50,803 nucleotides of DNA, taken from Cladosporium sp. IMV 00045. Lineage: Eukaryota > Ascomycota > Dothideomycetes > Cladosporiales > Cladosporiaceae. The stretch spans positions 1 through 50,803 of the forward strand of contig MSJI02000662.1 of the NCBI GenBank assembly GCA_001931905.2, read 5' to 3'. A model generated the notes under the pieces. That model had not been told where the DNA came from, searched no databases, and was given only the letters and a program-made list of their open reading frames with translations. Below, piece by piece: positions 20,989 to 31,271 of the stretch (position 1 is its first letter; each line of letters opens with the position of its first letter). Both the position numbers and the translations under genes were made by a program.

Positions 20989-22472
20989 GATTGCGGTTGT
21001 CGAGGTTGCGAGTGGGTTGGTGTGTGTGGGTTGGTAGGTGTTCTTGGATCACGCGCGTGAGAGGTCGGCGACAAAGACAGTGGAAGTGAAGCAGCCGTGA
21101 ATGCAGTAGCAGTCGACTGAAGATATAGAAGAATTCTCTCGAAAGTCTAGACTCGTGTCCTCGTGGTCGATGGCCTGGTCTTTGGGGGAACGCGAGACGT
21201 GCGCGAATGGGAATTGCGCCAGGCTGAGCGCGGCCAGTGAGAGAGAAGATTTATCGCCGGTGGTGGTCACAAGTGGCCAGTCAAAGCAAGAAAATGAGTT
21301 TGTCGAGTAGTACGGGGGTGTGGATGTGGTAGACGTGCGCGAAGGCGATTGGGTTGGCTGGTCGCGCAAAGGCAATGTGAAGTCGGCTTCATGTGATGCT
21401 TGCGCCCAAAAGATGGAGGAGTGAGACGCGGTCCGTGCTGCTTGAAGCTTCAACAACCAGTGAGAGGGATCAATCAAGTGAAGGCTTAATCGGATGATTA
21501 AGTGGGCTGACGAAGAGCGAAAAGGATGATTAATGATGTGAAGGAGGAGTAGGTAGCCGGTATGATGGTCATTTGTTCAATGAGTCGGGACATCGAAATA
21601 TTGCATGTACTATGTGCTTGGGCGCATTCTTCGTCTCCAGGTGACAATAGCAAGATCGAAGACAATAATAACGCGGTGCTGGAACTATTGTAGAGCAGTG
21701 AATGCAATAGCCTTCATCTAGACCGTACGACTATGGACTACTCATTCTCCCCAATACTTGTGCGGATACATGTGCATTCATACACCTGGACTGACATGTG
21801 TGCATGTCTCGCGACAACGAGAAGCCTCGTTGGACGAAAGTGATCTTCGGCACATTCTGAGAGATTGGACCTGCTGTATTACTTCCTTATGATCATTTTG
21901 ATCTTCCAATGTGTTTGGTCTATTGTTCCGTTGTTTCATTTGTCGCATCCTTAGTCTCTAATGCAATGCATATTGTTGCATATCGTTCCGTCGAATCGAG
22001 TGTTAAAAGGCTTCGTGCGAAGAGATAAGGAGTCTGCCTCGTCGTGTGGTGACTCCAAGCCTCATCATTTCTCCAATGACCTGTTTGTAACATCGATTGC
22101 AATATCATACTGTCGTCAAAATATCAAGTCGTTGTTACTTTTACCATCCAGGAAGCTCTTCGTGTACTCATTCACGCAATCTGGGAAATAAACTTTGCGA
22201 TAAGCCAGGCGATAACGGCAAACCTTCCCTGACTGACTGGTTTTCCCGACTTTTGATTTTCCCTCTGCTCTGAACAGGCGGAGAGGAATAATAAATAAGA
22301 ATAAATCCCTGAGCCGTATGCACCAACCTTGTCTTTAGATCCTTTTGACCTCGCATGCTCCTCCGTCTCGAATCACTCAACACTCTCTGATCTCCTCTCG
22401 TCCACTAACACGCGACCCGAAACCGAAACCCAACCGCTGGCAAAGGAGCCTCTGCCGCCAGCTCTCTTCACA
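20989..22472. other. Divergent region between TAF12 and DIM1
   Basis: About 1.5 kb separate the head-to-head genes. It has a 12-bp palindrome (TCACGCGCGTGA, 21049-21060) near TAF12. Short open frames are not protein-like. Confidence 0.5.
21049..21060. promoter_or_regulatory. Palindrome TCACGCGCGTGA upstream of TAF12
   Basis: A perfect 12-bp inverted repeat about 60 bp upstream of the TAF12 start codon, containing CGCG and half-sites CACGC/GCGTG. Possibly a transcription-factor dimer site; the factor is unknown. Confidence 0.35.
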
Positions 22473-23633
22473 ATGCCCAAGGTCCTGACCTCCAAAAATG
22501 CCACCAGCGGCGTATCCAAAACGGATCCGTACGCTGGTGCAAAAGCCCGCAAAGGCGACAAAGCCGCCGCCGCGCACAACATCTTCAAGATGAACACGGA
22601 CCTCGGCCAGCACATCCTCAAAAACCCGGGTGTCGCGCAAGCGATCGTCGACAAAGCGGAGTTGAAGCAGAGCGATGTGGTCCTCGAAATCGGTCCCGGA
22701 ACCGGTAACTTGACGGCGAGGATCCTGGAAAAGGCCAAGAGAGTCATTGCGATCGAGCACGACCCTCGCATGGCGGCGGAAGTCACCAAGCGATTCCAGG
22801 GAACGCCGCTCGGCAAGAAACTCGAGCTCATCCTAGGAGACGCGATCAAGATGCCAGAGTACCCTTACTTCGACGTTTGCATTTCCAACACGCCCTACCA
22901 GATCAGCTCGCCCTTGACTTTCAAGTTGCTGGCCACGAGTCCCGCGCCGAGGAGCTGCGTGCTCATGTTCCAGAGGGAATTCGCCATGAGACTGTTCGCA
23001 AAGCCCGGCGAAAAGCTGTACTCGAGGTTGAGTGTGAACGCGCAGATGTGGGCGAAGGTGGACCACGTCATGAAAGTCGGAAAGAACAACTTCAATCCGC
23101 CTCCGCAGGTGGAGAGCAATGTTGTGAGAATCAAGCCTAAGAATCCCAGACCGCAGGTCAGCTACGACGAGTGGGACGGTCTTTTGCGCATTTGCTTTGT
23201 GAGGAAGAACAGAGTGCTGCGGAGTGGATTTTTGGGAACTTCAAGTGTTATGGAAATGATCGAGTCAAACTACCGCACTTACTGTGCGCAGAACGATATC
23301 CCTCTCGAAGACGGTCCTTCAGACAACGCAGACGTCGCTATGGAAGAAGACGAAGATATGGGTGCAGACGACGACGCGGGAATCATGGACGTCGACGAGG
23401 ACGAGGACGTGCCATCGTTCTTCAAAGAGGAGGCAGACAAGCGGGCAAAGAAGCTGGCGGGCAACCCCAATAGAAAGAAGAAGGGCAAGGTCTACGAATT
23501 GGTCAGGGCGAAGGTGAAGAAGGTGCTGGAGGAGGACACGCAGTTGGCCGATAAGAGAGCGAGGCTTTGCGATGAAGGCGACTTCCTGGCCTTGCTGTAT
23601 GCTTTCAACCAGGAGGGCATTCACTTCACCTAG
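22473..23633 (+). CDS. DIM1: 18S rRNA dimethyladenosine transferase Dim1
   Basis: Nucleolar enzyme that dimethylates the two adjacent adenosines in the 3' hairpin of 18S rRNA and is needed for pre-rRNA processing. A 386-aa single-exon protein. The N-terminus is basic. [15 protein letters not shown] is the entry to the KsgA/Dim1 domain, the SAM-binding loop [11 protein letters not shown] is at about 71-81, the acidic contact is IEHDPRM, and the catalytic motif [11 protein letters not shown] (138-147) has the fungal N-T-P-Y form. [15 protein letters not shown] lies in the C-terminal substrate-binding part. An Asp/Glu-rich insertion (about 290-320) precedes the conserved end [24 protein letters not shown], as in other fungal Dim1. 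The ATG at 22473 is used because the codons upstream in frame begin without ATG and are not conserved-looking. Confidence 0.95.
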   Translation: MPKVLTSKNATSGVSKTDPYAGAKARKGDKAAAAHNIFKMNTDLGQHILKNPGVAQAIVDKAELKQSDVVLEIGPGTGNLTARILEKAKRVIAIEHDPRMAAEVTKRFQGTPLGKKLELILGDAIKMPEYPYFDVCISNTPYQISSPLTFKLLATSPAPRSCVLMFQREFAMRLFAKPGEKLYSRLSVNAQMWAKVDHVMKVGKNNFNPPPQVESNVVRIKPKNPRPQVSYDEWDGLLRICFVRKNRVLRSGFLGTSSVMEMIESNYRTYCAQNDIPLEDGPSDNADVAMEEDEDMGADDDAGIMDVDEDEDVPSFFKEEADKRAKKLAGNPNRKKKGKVYELVRAKVKKVLEEDTQLADKRARLCDEGDFLALLYAFNQEGIHFT

Positions 23634-24048
23634 AGGAAGAAGCAGTGTTTGCTGTTGAGCAGCCTGCAATGCATGAGATACCCTAATGCTATGACAACCT
23701 GAAATTCAATTCATTTACCTACACGTACTTTTTACCTACCATCTCTTGTACTTGTCTCTCCCGCCAAACCTAGTACACCTCACCAGATCACCTTTCACGA
23801 TCCCTAGGCAGCGTCTCACCATTGAAACGAAACTCTTCAGACTTGATTTCCGACATAAATCCCAGGTTTTCCTCACAAGCGCAGGCACCAGAATAAAGTC
23901 CCTGGCGACTTGGAAACAGACCGTCACCCCCCTCATTGCGTCAGCGCCAGCTTCACGTTTCACCTCGCACCTTAAAGGCAACTGTCAACACCCGCAAGTA
24001 AACACAGCTACACACCACACTTCAATCTTTTTTTCGTCTCTCGCAACC
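23634..24048. other. Intergenic, DIM1 to AIP1
   Basis: 3' flank of DIM1 and promoter/5' UTR of AIP1. A T-rich pyrimidine tract lies just before the AIP1 ATG (about 24020-24042). No gene. Confidence 0.6.
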
Positions 24049-26053
24049 ATGTCAATCATTTCAGGTATGTTCTAGCTCATAAGTCGTGTCACCACTTCCC
24101 ATGGGCATCCTCTAGCATCGAAGCAACAATCCACAACATCCCAATGCATCCAACACCCCCGATCCTGACTACAAACCAACTCCTCAAACCCACCCAACAA
24201 GAAAAAGCAATCACTAACCCTCCCCTACAGAAGCAATCTGGGCCCCGGGCCCCACCACTCTCCGCGGCGCCCCCACCCCCCTCTCCTCCGACAGCAAAGG
24301 CGAGCGGATCACGTACGCCTCGAACAAATCCATCTTCGTGCGGTCGATCGACAACCCTGCCATCTCGAAGCAATACACGGGGCACACGGCGCAAACCTCC
24401 GTGGCGCGCTTCAGCCCGAGCGGCTTCTACATTGCCTCGGGCGACGTTACCGGCAGCGTGCGCGTGTGGGACAGCCTGGGGGCCGAGAACACCAAGGGCG
24501 AGTACCACATCATTGCCGGGAGGATTAACGATATTGCGTGGGACGGGGACAGCCAGCGGATCATCGCCGTGGGTGATGGGAAAGAGCGTTTTGGGCATTG
24601 CATCACGGCCGATTCAGGCAATTCGGTCGGCGAGATCAGCGGCCATGCGAGCCAGATCAACTGCGTGAGTGTGCGGCAGCAGAGGCCTTTGAGAGCCGCG
24701 ACGGGGTCGGACGATACGAGTATGGTGTTTTTGCACGGCGCGCCGTTTAAATTCAACACGAGCGTGAGGGGGAAACATGACAAGTTCATCTACGGCACGC
24801 AGTTTAGCCCGGATGGCGGGTTTTTGGTGACGGTGGGAGCTGATAGGAGGATTTGGATTTATGACGGCAAGACGGGCGAGGCGGTGAAGCAGATTGGGGA
24901 GGGAGAGCACAAGGGGTCGATCTTCGGCGTGGCGTGGGCGCCCGACAGCAAGAGGCTGGTCACTTGCTCGGGAGACCAGACGGTCAAGGTGTGGGAGGTG
25001 GAGAGCGGGCAGTGCGTGCAGAGCTGGCGCATGGGCGGCGATGGCGTTTCGGTGCCTGACCAGCAGGTTGGTGTGACTTGGCCGGCGGGCAGGAGTGATG
25101 GGTTGATCATCTCGATCGATCTCGAGGGTAACTTGAACTACTTCAACGTCGACAAGGCCGAGGGTCCGGTCAAGGTTGTGCGTGGACATCAGAAGGCTAT
25201 CAACTCTGCTGCTTCTGCGCCTGGAAGTGGAACGCTGTGGACTGGTTCTTCCGAGGGCAGATCGCGCACTTGGGACTTGAAGACTGGAGCTGCCGAGCTG
25301 GTCGACGGCGAGATGCATTCCAACTACGTCTCAGGGGTTGCTGCTGGCAGCGACAGAGTATACACAGTTGGTTGGGACGACACCCTACGCACCACGGACG
25401 CCGCGCAGAAGAGCTTCATCGGCGGCGCCGTCAAGACAGCCGGCCAACCGAAGAGTGTCACCGTCGCCAAAGCCGGAGGCAAGGAATACACCATCGTCGC
25501 CTCGACGGCAGGTCTGAACGTCTACTCGGAGGGCCAGGAAGTGAGCAGCCTCGCCTCATCGCCAGCACCGACCTGCGTCGCCGCCACAGGCGACCTGGTA
25601 GCCAGCGGCTCGGACGACAAGAAAGTCCGCATCTACAAGCTCTCCGCCTCCGGCAGTCTGGACGAAGTCACCACCCTTTCAGACCCAACCTCGCCCGTAT
25701 CCGCCCTGTCCTTCTCCCCGGACAGCACACACCTGGCCGCCGGCCTGGCAAACGGCAAAGTCTTCGCCTACGCCGCAGCTGGCAGCGGGTGGAAACTCGA
25801 GACCAACCGCTGGTCAGCGCACACCGCGCGCGTGACGTCTCTGAGCTGGTCGCCGGACGGCAAGAAAGCCGTGTCCGGCAGCTTGGACACGAACGTCTGC
25901 GTGTGGAGTCTGGCAGACCCCGGGAAGCGTGTGAAAGCGCTGAATGCGCACAAGGAGGGCGTGGGGGCTGTCGTGTGGGTCGATGAGGGGAGGGTGGTCA
26001 GTTGTGGTGCTGATGCTGCGGTTAAGGTGTGGAAGGTTGAAGGGGTCGCTTAA
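24049..26053 (+). CDS. AIP1: Actin-interacting protein 1 (WD40 repeats)
   Basis: Cytoplasmic WD40 protein that works with cofilin to disassemble actin filaments. A tiny first exon (24049-24064, encoding MSIIS plus one base) is joined across a 166-bp intron (24065-24230, GTATGT..ACAG) to a long second exon ending at 26053, giving 612 aa, the usual AIP1 length. After splicing the N-terminus reads EAIWAPGPTTLRG, the conserved AIP1 opening. WD repeats are seen throughout: VARFSPSGFYIASGD, GVAWAPDSKRLVTCSGDQTVKVW, ALSFSPDSTHLAAG, and SLSWSPDGKKAVSGSLD near the end. The layout fits two seven-bladed propellers. It converges with APN1 across a relic ORF. Without the first exon, the frame would wrongly start at 24338. 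Confidence 0.95.
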
Positions 26054-26108
26054 AAAATATCTAAATAGTGGCGTTGAGATAGATGCAAACGCAATGGATA
26101 CATGTGAA
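26054..26108. other. AIP1 3' flank
   Basis: A short spacer between the AIP1 stop and the relic ORF, AT-rich. Part of the AIP1 3' UTR is likely here. Confidence 0.4.
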
Positions 26109-26624
26109 TTATTTCTCATGGTGCCTTCGAGGGCTTCTCATCAGATGCCGTTTCGTGTCTGCGATTAAATAATAGCCTTCGTCGTCCTGATCCATCTTGA
26201 CATCCCGGTAAATATCGGGGGGTACGGTCTCCTCCATATTTGAGGGCTCGTCGACCTCTATATCCGGCGTAGGAGACTGCTTAGGAGCTCTAGCATTTGA
26301 GATCTCAAACCAGAACTCAAGTAATCGCTAAAGATCGTTAATCCTACGAATCTTCTCATTACGAGTCTATCTAAGCCTAGCGATTTGATTCTCTAAGCGT
26401 TATAGTACAGTAGAATTAGTTATTGCTAACGTATACATATTATAGTTATAAGCACTAGGCGCTATTTAAGGGTAGAGCCCGCCTTCATACTTATTGTTTA
26501 TAGCGTTAGATTTTTAATAATCCGCTATAACGTAATCCGGTGATAGGCACGTTTAGCAGTGTTATCGCTTATTACTCGGCACTTTCTTAGAGCCGAATGG
26601 TGTTAGTTCACGAGAAGGATCCAT
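26109..26624 (-). pseudogene. Degraded ORF with RIP-like stop codons
   Basis: A 172-codon frame on the minus strand, from an ATG (MDPSRELTPFG) at 26624 to a TAA at 26109, stays protein-like throughout but is broken by seven in-frame stops. These are at codons 21, 24, 37, 53, 75, 86 and 99: five TAA, two TAG, no TGA. All could arise from CAA/CAG by C-to-T change, the mark of RIP, which acts on CpA. The encoded protein has an HC-x2-C-like group near codons 22-26, a Leu/Ile heptad-like helix (about 73-104) and an acidic Pro-rich tail ending in a basic stretch (RSPRRHHEK). The local sequence is far more AT-rich than its neighbours. I do not recognise the family; a transposon-encoded protein is likely because RIP targets repeats. 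Confidence 0.7.
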
Positions 26625-26716
26625 TGTGCTTATTGTATGTTTTTGTGGAAGCAGAAGAGATGTCGAGGACTACTCGAGGTGCATCAAGACAATATAATAC
26701 AAGTATTGTACACTCA

Positions 26717-28497
26717 TCACTCCCCACTCTCACTCTTCACAATACTCAACTCACTGTCACTCCCATCTTCTTCTTCATCATCCCCCTTTTTCTTCCCCTT
26801 TGCCTTCCCTTTCTTCCCCTTTACCTTCGCCTCCTTCTCCCTCTTCCTCTCCATCTGTCCCTCCAACCTCTCCCTCTCCGGCCTCCCCTTCCTAGCCAGT
26901 TCCTCCTCCAACCGCCGAAACTCCTCCCCCTCCACATCCATCCCCACCAAACCCTCCAGCAATTTAATCTCCCTTGCCCAAACGCCCTTATCCTCCGTTC
27001 CCTTCCCCTTCTCATCCTTGACAACCTCCCCATCTCCATCCCTAACTTCCAACGGCGTCTCCAGCACGAGCGGCAAACCCGCAAACCTCGCCTCATTGAC
27101 GACATTGTGAAAGGCGCGCAAGCCCAAAAACCCCGTGCCGATATTCGCGTGCAAATCCCGCCCTGAGGCGAAGGGCGCTTTGCTATCGTTCAAGTGCAGG
27201 GCGCGCAGGTACCGGAAGCCGACGACGCGGTCAAACTCGGCCATTGTGTCTGCGAAAGCTTCGGGCGAGCGTAGATCATAGCCTGCGGCGAAGGCGTGGC
27301 AGGTGTCGAGGCAGACGCCGACGCGGCTCTTGTCTTCGATCAGGGCGATGGTGTCGCGCAGGTCTTCGAAGGTGGTGCCGAGCACGTTGCCGCCGGCGGC
27401 GGCCATGTTTTCCAGCAGAGTTACGACGGTGGAGGTTGCGCGGTGCGCGCGGTTGAGGTTGCTGGCTAGGTGGGCTATGGCTTTGCCCTTGTCGCCGTTC
27501 GTCGAGTTGGCCACCCCAGGGTGGAAATTGTACAGTTTGATGCCGAGCTGTTCGCATCGCTGGAGGTCGTCGAGGAAGGCGTCGTAGGCTTGCGTGGTGC
27601 GCGCTGGGTCTGTGTGTGCTAAGTTGACGAGGTAGGAGCCGTGCGGGACGACGTGGGCGTTGGCACTGTAGTTGTGGTGCTTGCAGTTGGCGTGGAAGCC
27701 GTCTGCTTGCGAGGGTTGAAGAGGTGGGTTGGCCCATTTGCGCTGCGATTTGAGGAAGAGGGCGAAGGCGTTGGCGCCGATGTGGACGCTGTTTAGGGGT
27801 GCGTTTTGGACTCCTGACAGGGTTCAGTTGGTGTCAGTTACATGAGCTGGGATGACTTGTGGGAGATCTTTGGTATGGTAGGTAAGGTGTATTTTGATAT
27901 GCTATAAGACTGCATAGGAGGGAGACACTGACCTCCTGCACTGGATACATGAGCTCCAATGAATAGCTTATGCCCAACAGTTCGAGCTGCAAGCGGCATT
28001 GCTTCTGCTTCTTTCTCTTCTTTGGTTTTGCGTTTCTTTCTAGCCGGTTGCTCAGCGGCCTTGCCGTCGGCGTCTTCGGCTTCCTTCTTGACTTCTGTGC
28101 TCTTCTTCACGCGTCCCTTCAGTGCTGGCTTAGAAGGGTTTCCATCAACTTCAGCCTCCTCCTCTTTGACCTTAGTCGCCCTCTTCTGTCTCTTCCTAGG
28201 CGTCACGTCTTGCTGTTCCTCGTCCGGCGAGTCTTCCTCTTTCACTTCGACCTTGACGTGTCGAGTCCTCGTGCCTCTCCTCGGAGTCGTGGACGTCTCT
28301 AATTCGCCACCCCGTGCGTCCGTTGCTTGCTGAGCCGAATTTCTAGCAGTCTTTCTCTTCTTCCCAGGTTGCTTCTCAATCTGGACCTCCGTCGCTGACT
28401 TCGCCAATGCTACTTTGTCGTCATCCAAAGACTTTGGCGGAGGAGACAGGTCTGATTCATCCGAGGTGGGTTCCGGGGCAGCTTTTCGTTTGGCCAT
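26717..28497 (-). CDS. APN1: AP endonuclease APN1 (endonuclease IV family)
   Basis: Zinc-dependent class II apurinic/apyrimidinic endonuclease for base-excision repair. Exons 28497-27933 and 27813-26717, with a 119-bp intron (27814-27932, GTCAGT..TCAG), give 553 aa. The catalytic TIM barrel starts at about residue 176 (KLFIGAHVSSAGG). The metal ligands of endonuclease IV are all recognisable: the His in VVPHGSY, FHPG, the Glu in LLENMAAAGG, GVCLDTCHAFAAGYD (Asp and His), LHLNDSK, GRDLHANIG, and the final Glu in LPLVLETP. The N-terminal 175 residues are low-complexity with Lys/Arg nuclear-localisation-like clusters (KKRK, RKRQKR, RKKRK). The C-terminal tail is Lys-rich then acidic. These extensions make it much longer than bacterial or yeast enzymes. 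The ATG at 28497 follows a non-ATG in-frame region. Converges with AIP1. Confidence 0.95.
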
Positions 28498-28801
28498 CGA
28501 AAATAGAGCCAAGAACTGTTGATATTACTTTTGTTTGGGATTTTGATGTCAGGGACGCGAGCTGTTGGAGAGGGCGTAAATTGATGACGCGACTCGATGT
28601 GCACGGACGATGGAGCGTGTTGTGATGCACATCCATGCGACCCAGAAAACTATAGAACGATCAAACACTCAAGGATATAATAGCAAAAACAGAACGAACA
28701 TTCGATACGTTCCGCGTTCAAAGCATTACATATTAGGTATAAGGGCAGATTCACTCATAGCCCTCAACGACCACCATCGACTCCTTCCTCTAATCCTCTT
28801 A
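28498..28801. other. Promoter of APN1 / 3' flank of the transporter
   Basis: About 300 bp between two minus-strand genes. No other feature. Confidence 0.6.
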
Positions 28802-29756
28802 TTACATGGGCTTCGGCACACCCCTCTTGACACCCGGCTCACCAAGACCAGGAATAACGACCGGCGCGCGCTTCTCCTGCGGCGTCCTACCAATCGGGAA
28901 GAACTTGGTAATAACCGTGCCAGGACCATACGCCTCTTCGACAAGGTAAACTGTGACACGCCACCAAGCCAACAAAGCAGAGAGCATCCAGAAGTACGAC
29001 GCAGCCTTGATGCCCATGGTGACGCCGCCCACCTCGCCGTCGCCGGATCCGCTCGTCTCACTGCTGCCGCCGTTGTATGCGAATAGACAGCAGGCGATCG
29101 TGCTCCCGATGGCGAGGGAGGTAAGGCATCCTGTTAGGACGAGGTCGCGTGCTGTCGCTGCTAGGGCGCTGGACCAGGTGAAGACGGTCAGGACGACGAA
29201 CCACGAGGCCAGCTCGGGGAAGTGCGTGTGCACGGAGTGCGGTTCGAGGGCGCCGGCGGCCTGTAATGAATTTAAATCGTCAGTGGCTTGCCGGCGATTG
29301 CGTAGAGGGATTGACGAAGTGTGTGAAATTGTAGACTTACCACGAAAGCATACAAGATGCCAATTGCGATCCAAAAGCTCCCCCACGTGGTATTTATGAC
29401 CGTGACGAGGGTATCTCTCGCTTCGAAGCCCTTGATGCCAGCGATGAACTGCGCCAGACCTTTGATTCCACACCTTGTCAGCCAGTTCAATCCCCAAAAG
29501 GAACCCTATGCCTCTCAAATAAAGAAGTAAACCCACCTCCAAAAATCCCCACAAAAGGAAAGAACAACGTCGGACTCTCAGAATTGCCCCACCACATGGC
29601 AATATGGCTGGCGGTGATCCATGTCGAGCCCGCGAAACCGGCCAAACCGAGCGCGGCGGGGGGTGCAATGGGGCGTAGGAAGATCTGGACGTTGGGTGTC
29701 GCTTCCAACACCTTGTTGCGCTTGTCTTCGTGGTCGGCGTGGCTTTCGACGGACAT
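28802..29756 (-). CDS. GPR1/FUN34/YaaH family transporter (acetate/succinate type)
   Basis: Membrane protein of the AceTr family, whose members move acetate or related monocarboxylates, or export ammonia, across the plasma membrane. Three exons, 29756-29537, 29459-29341 and 29260-28802, with introns of 77 and 80 bp (GTGGGT..AAAG and GTAAGT..ACAG), give 265 aa. About six hydrophobic helices are visible (for example ALGLAGFAGSTWITAS, GSFWIAIGILYAFV, ELASWFVVLTVFTWSSALAATA, YFWMLSALLAWWRVTVYLV). FPFVGIFGGLAQFIAGIKGF, TWGSFW and the NTTWGSFW neighbourhood match the family. The signature N-P-A-P-L-G-L at the start of helix 1 reads PPAALGL here, so substrate or activity may differ from AcpA/Ato2. 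The cytosolic tail is long and basic. Confidence 0.82.
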
Positions 29757-31271
29757 GATGGGTAGCTGGTGGGTTTGATTGGACTTGGGTTATGGTGACC
29801 GATATCAGACGGAAGGACAAGGTTTCTTCTACCGGGGTTGTAGAGGGCAGTATGATATAGCGTGAACGAAGAGGGAACGCGACAGAGCTAAGAAAGTGAC
29901 AAGGGTGCAGGACGCGCCTGATATACATACATGTACACCTACGAAGATGAACGACAAAAAGATTCGGTGACATCAGGATTAACAGCAGATCTGAGATTCG
30001 ACACCTCTCACACGACCAGCAGAGTAACGAGACAGCAAAAGCCGATAAGGCCGTGGTCCGGCTCTGGTTCCGATTGCCGCCTCCATGGAGGTGTGGAGCG
30101 GTGATGACAATAAGTCCCTTGATGGTCGGTAGAAAAGGTGAACCTGTGTGAGAGGATGTGAGGGCGTTGGCTGCAAGAAGAGAGGGTAGTGATCGATGGA
30201 TGACGAAAGGGCAGAGCGGGATCTTCAAACGTTCGAATGACTTCAATTTTCATCGGACGAGATATTTCGCAACGAAATGCGAAGGGGCTCTGCATTGAGC
30301 GGTTGTATACTGTACCGTATCAACCAGCTCTCGATTTGCCATCGAGAGCATTTATGAGAACCACTATCATCTGTGACGAACACGTCAACGAGAAAGCATT
30401 CCTCCTGACACGTGCTTCTCCAAATCGTGATTGAAAAGTTCAAAAAGGCTGTCTCGGAGCAAACTCCACGACACAAGCTTCGACTGGATCGACACCAAGG
30501 CTGTCCCTCCACTCTTTCCAGAGGCTTCAACTCGCCCTACAGCCCTCTTAATTAGCCCTGTCACACTTCCTAGCGCATGGCCAGATTTCAAATCTGCCGT
30601 GACAACGCTGGACATGTGACCCTCGAAGATCACCTTCGTTGCGCGCGAGTAGATTTCGAGTCGCGTCGTCGGGCATATTGCACGAGTCGAGGACACAATT
30701 TTGGGGGAATCGTCATCCGAGAGAGCAAAGATTGGCTCTATCGGGGAGTTTAGGACTAACGAAAGAATTGGAGAGTCAAAGGGTTTGCTGTTCGTATACT
30801 TCGTTTGAATTCGATGCTGTCTAAAATCTATCCTCCCCCTCTCTTCCGTAGAAGCACCAGCAGACGAGAATTGGCTTGGGGGGAACTTTTTCTTTTTGGT
30901 ATGTTTTCTGAAAACAATCAAGGTGCGCGCCACAAGTGGCGCGAAAAAGAAGTGAAAAAGAAAAAAAAAGAGAGGAAAACAACGAATGATGTGCAAGTCT
31001 AGCAACTGCAGCCATGTGTACAAGACGGGGTACTCCGCGGGAGGAGTTTTTGGTTCTCGTCCAGAGAACCCGTGTCCTCTCTTTTGTCCCAACCAAATCC
31101 CAAAATCGTGAAAAACGTTCCAGTGATGGGTCTGTTGGTCCCCGGTTCTAAAAATCGAAAAGAAGAAATCGTGCTTATCTCGCTATGCAGATACATCTAA
31201 GCAAAAAGCAGATGAGCTGGATAGTGGTCGAGAAAAGTGTCATGTGGGGATGACAAGACTTTGTTCACTTC
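29757..31271. other. Intergenic, about 1.5 kb
   Basis: Promoter of the transporter and 3' flank of the GH128 gene. A minus open frame (30385-31092) lacks an ATG near its start and has no recognisable domain. A-rich purine tract at about 30940-30980. Confidence 0.5.

Noticed and set aside
30385..31092. A 235-codon open frame on the minus strand between the transporter and GH128
   Set aside because: It begins at a non-ATG codon, its first third is low-complexity translation of A/T-rich DNA, and no domain is seen. Only a 77-codon part has an ATG.
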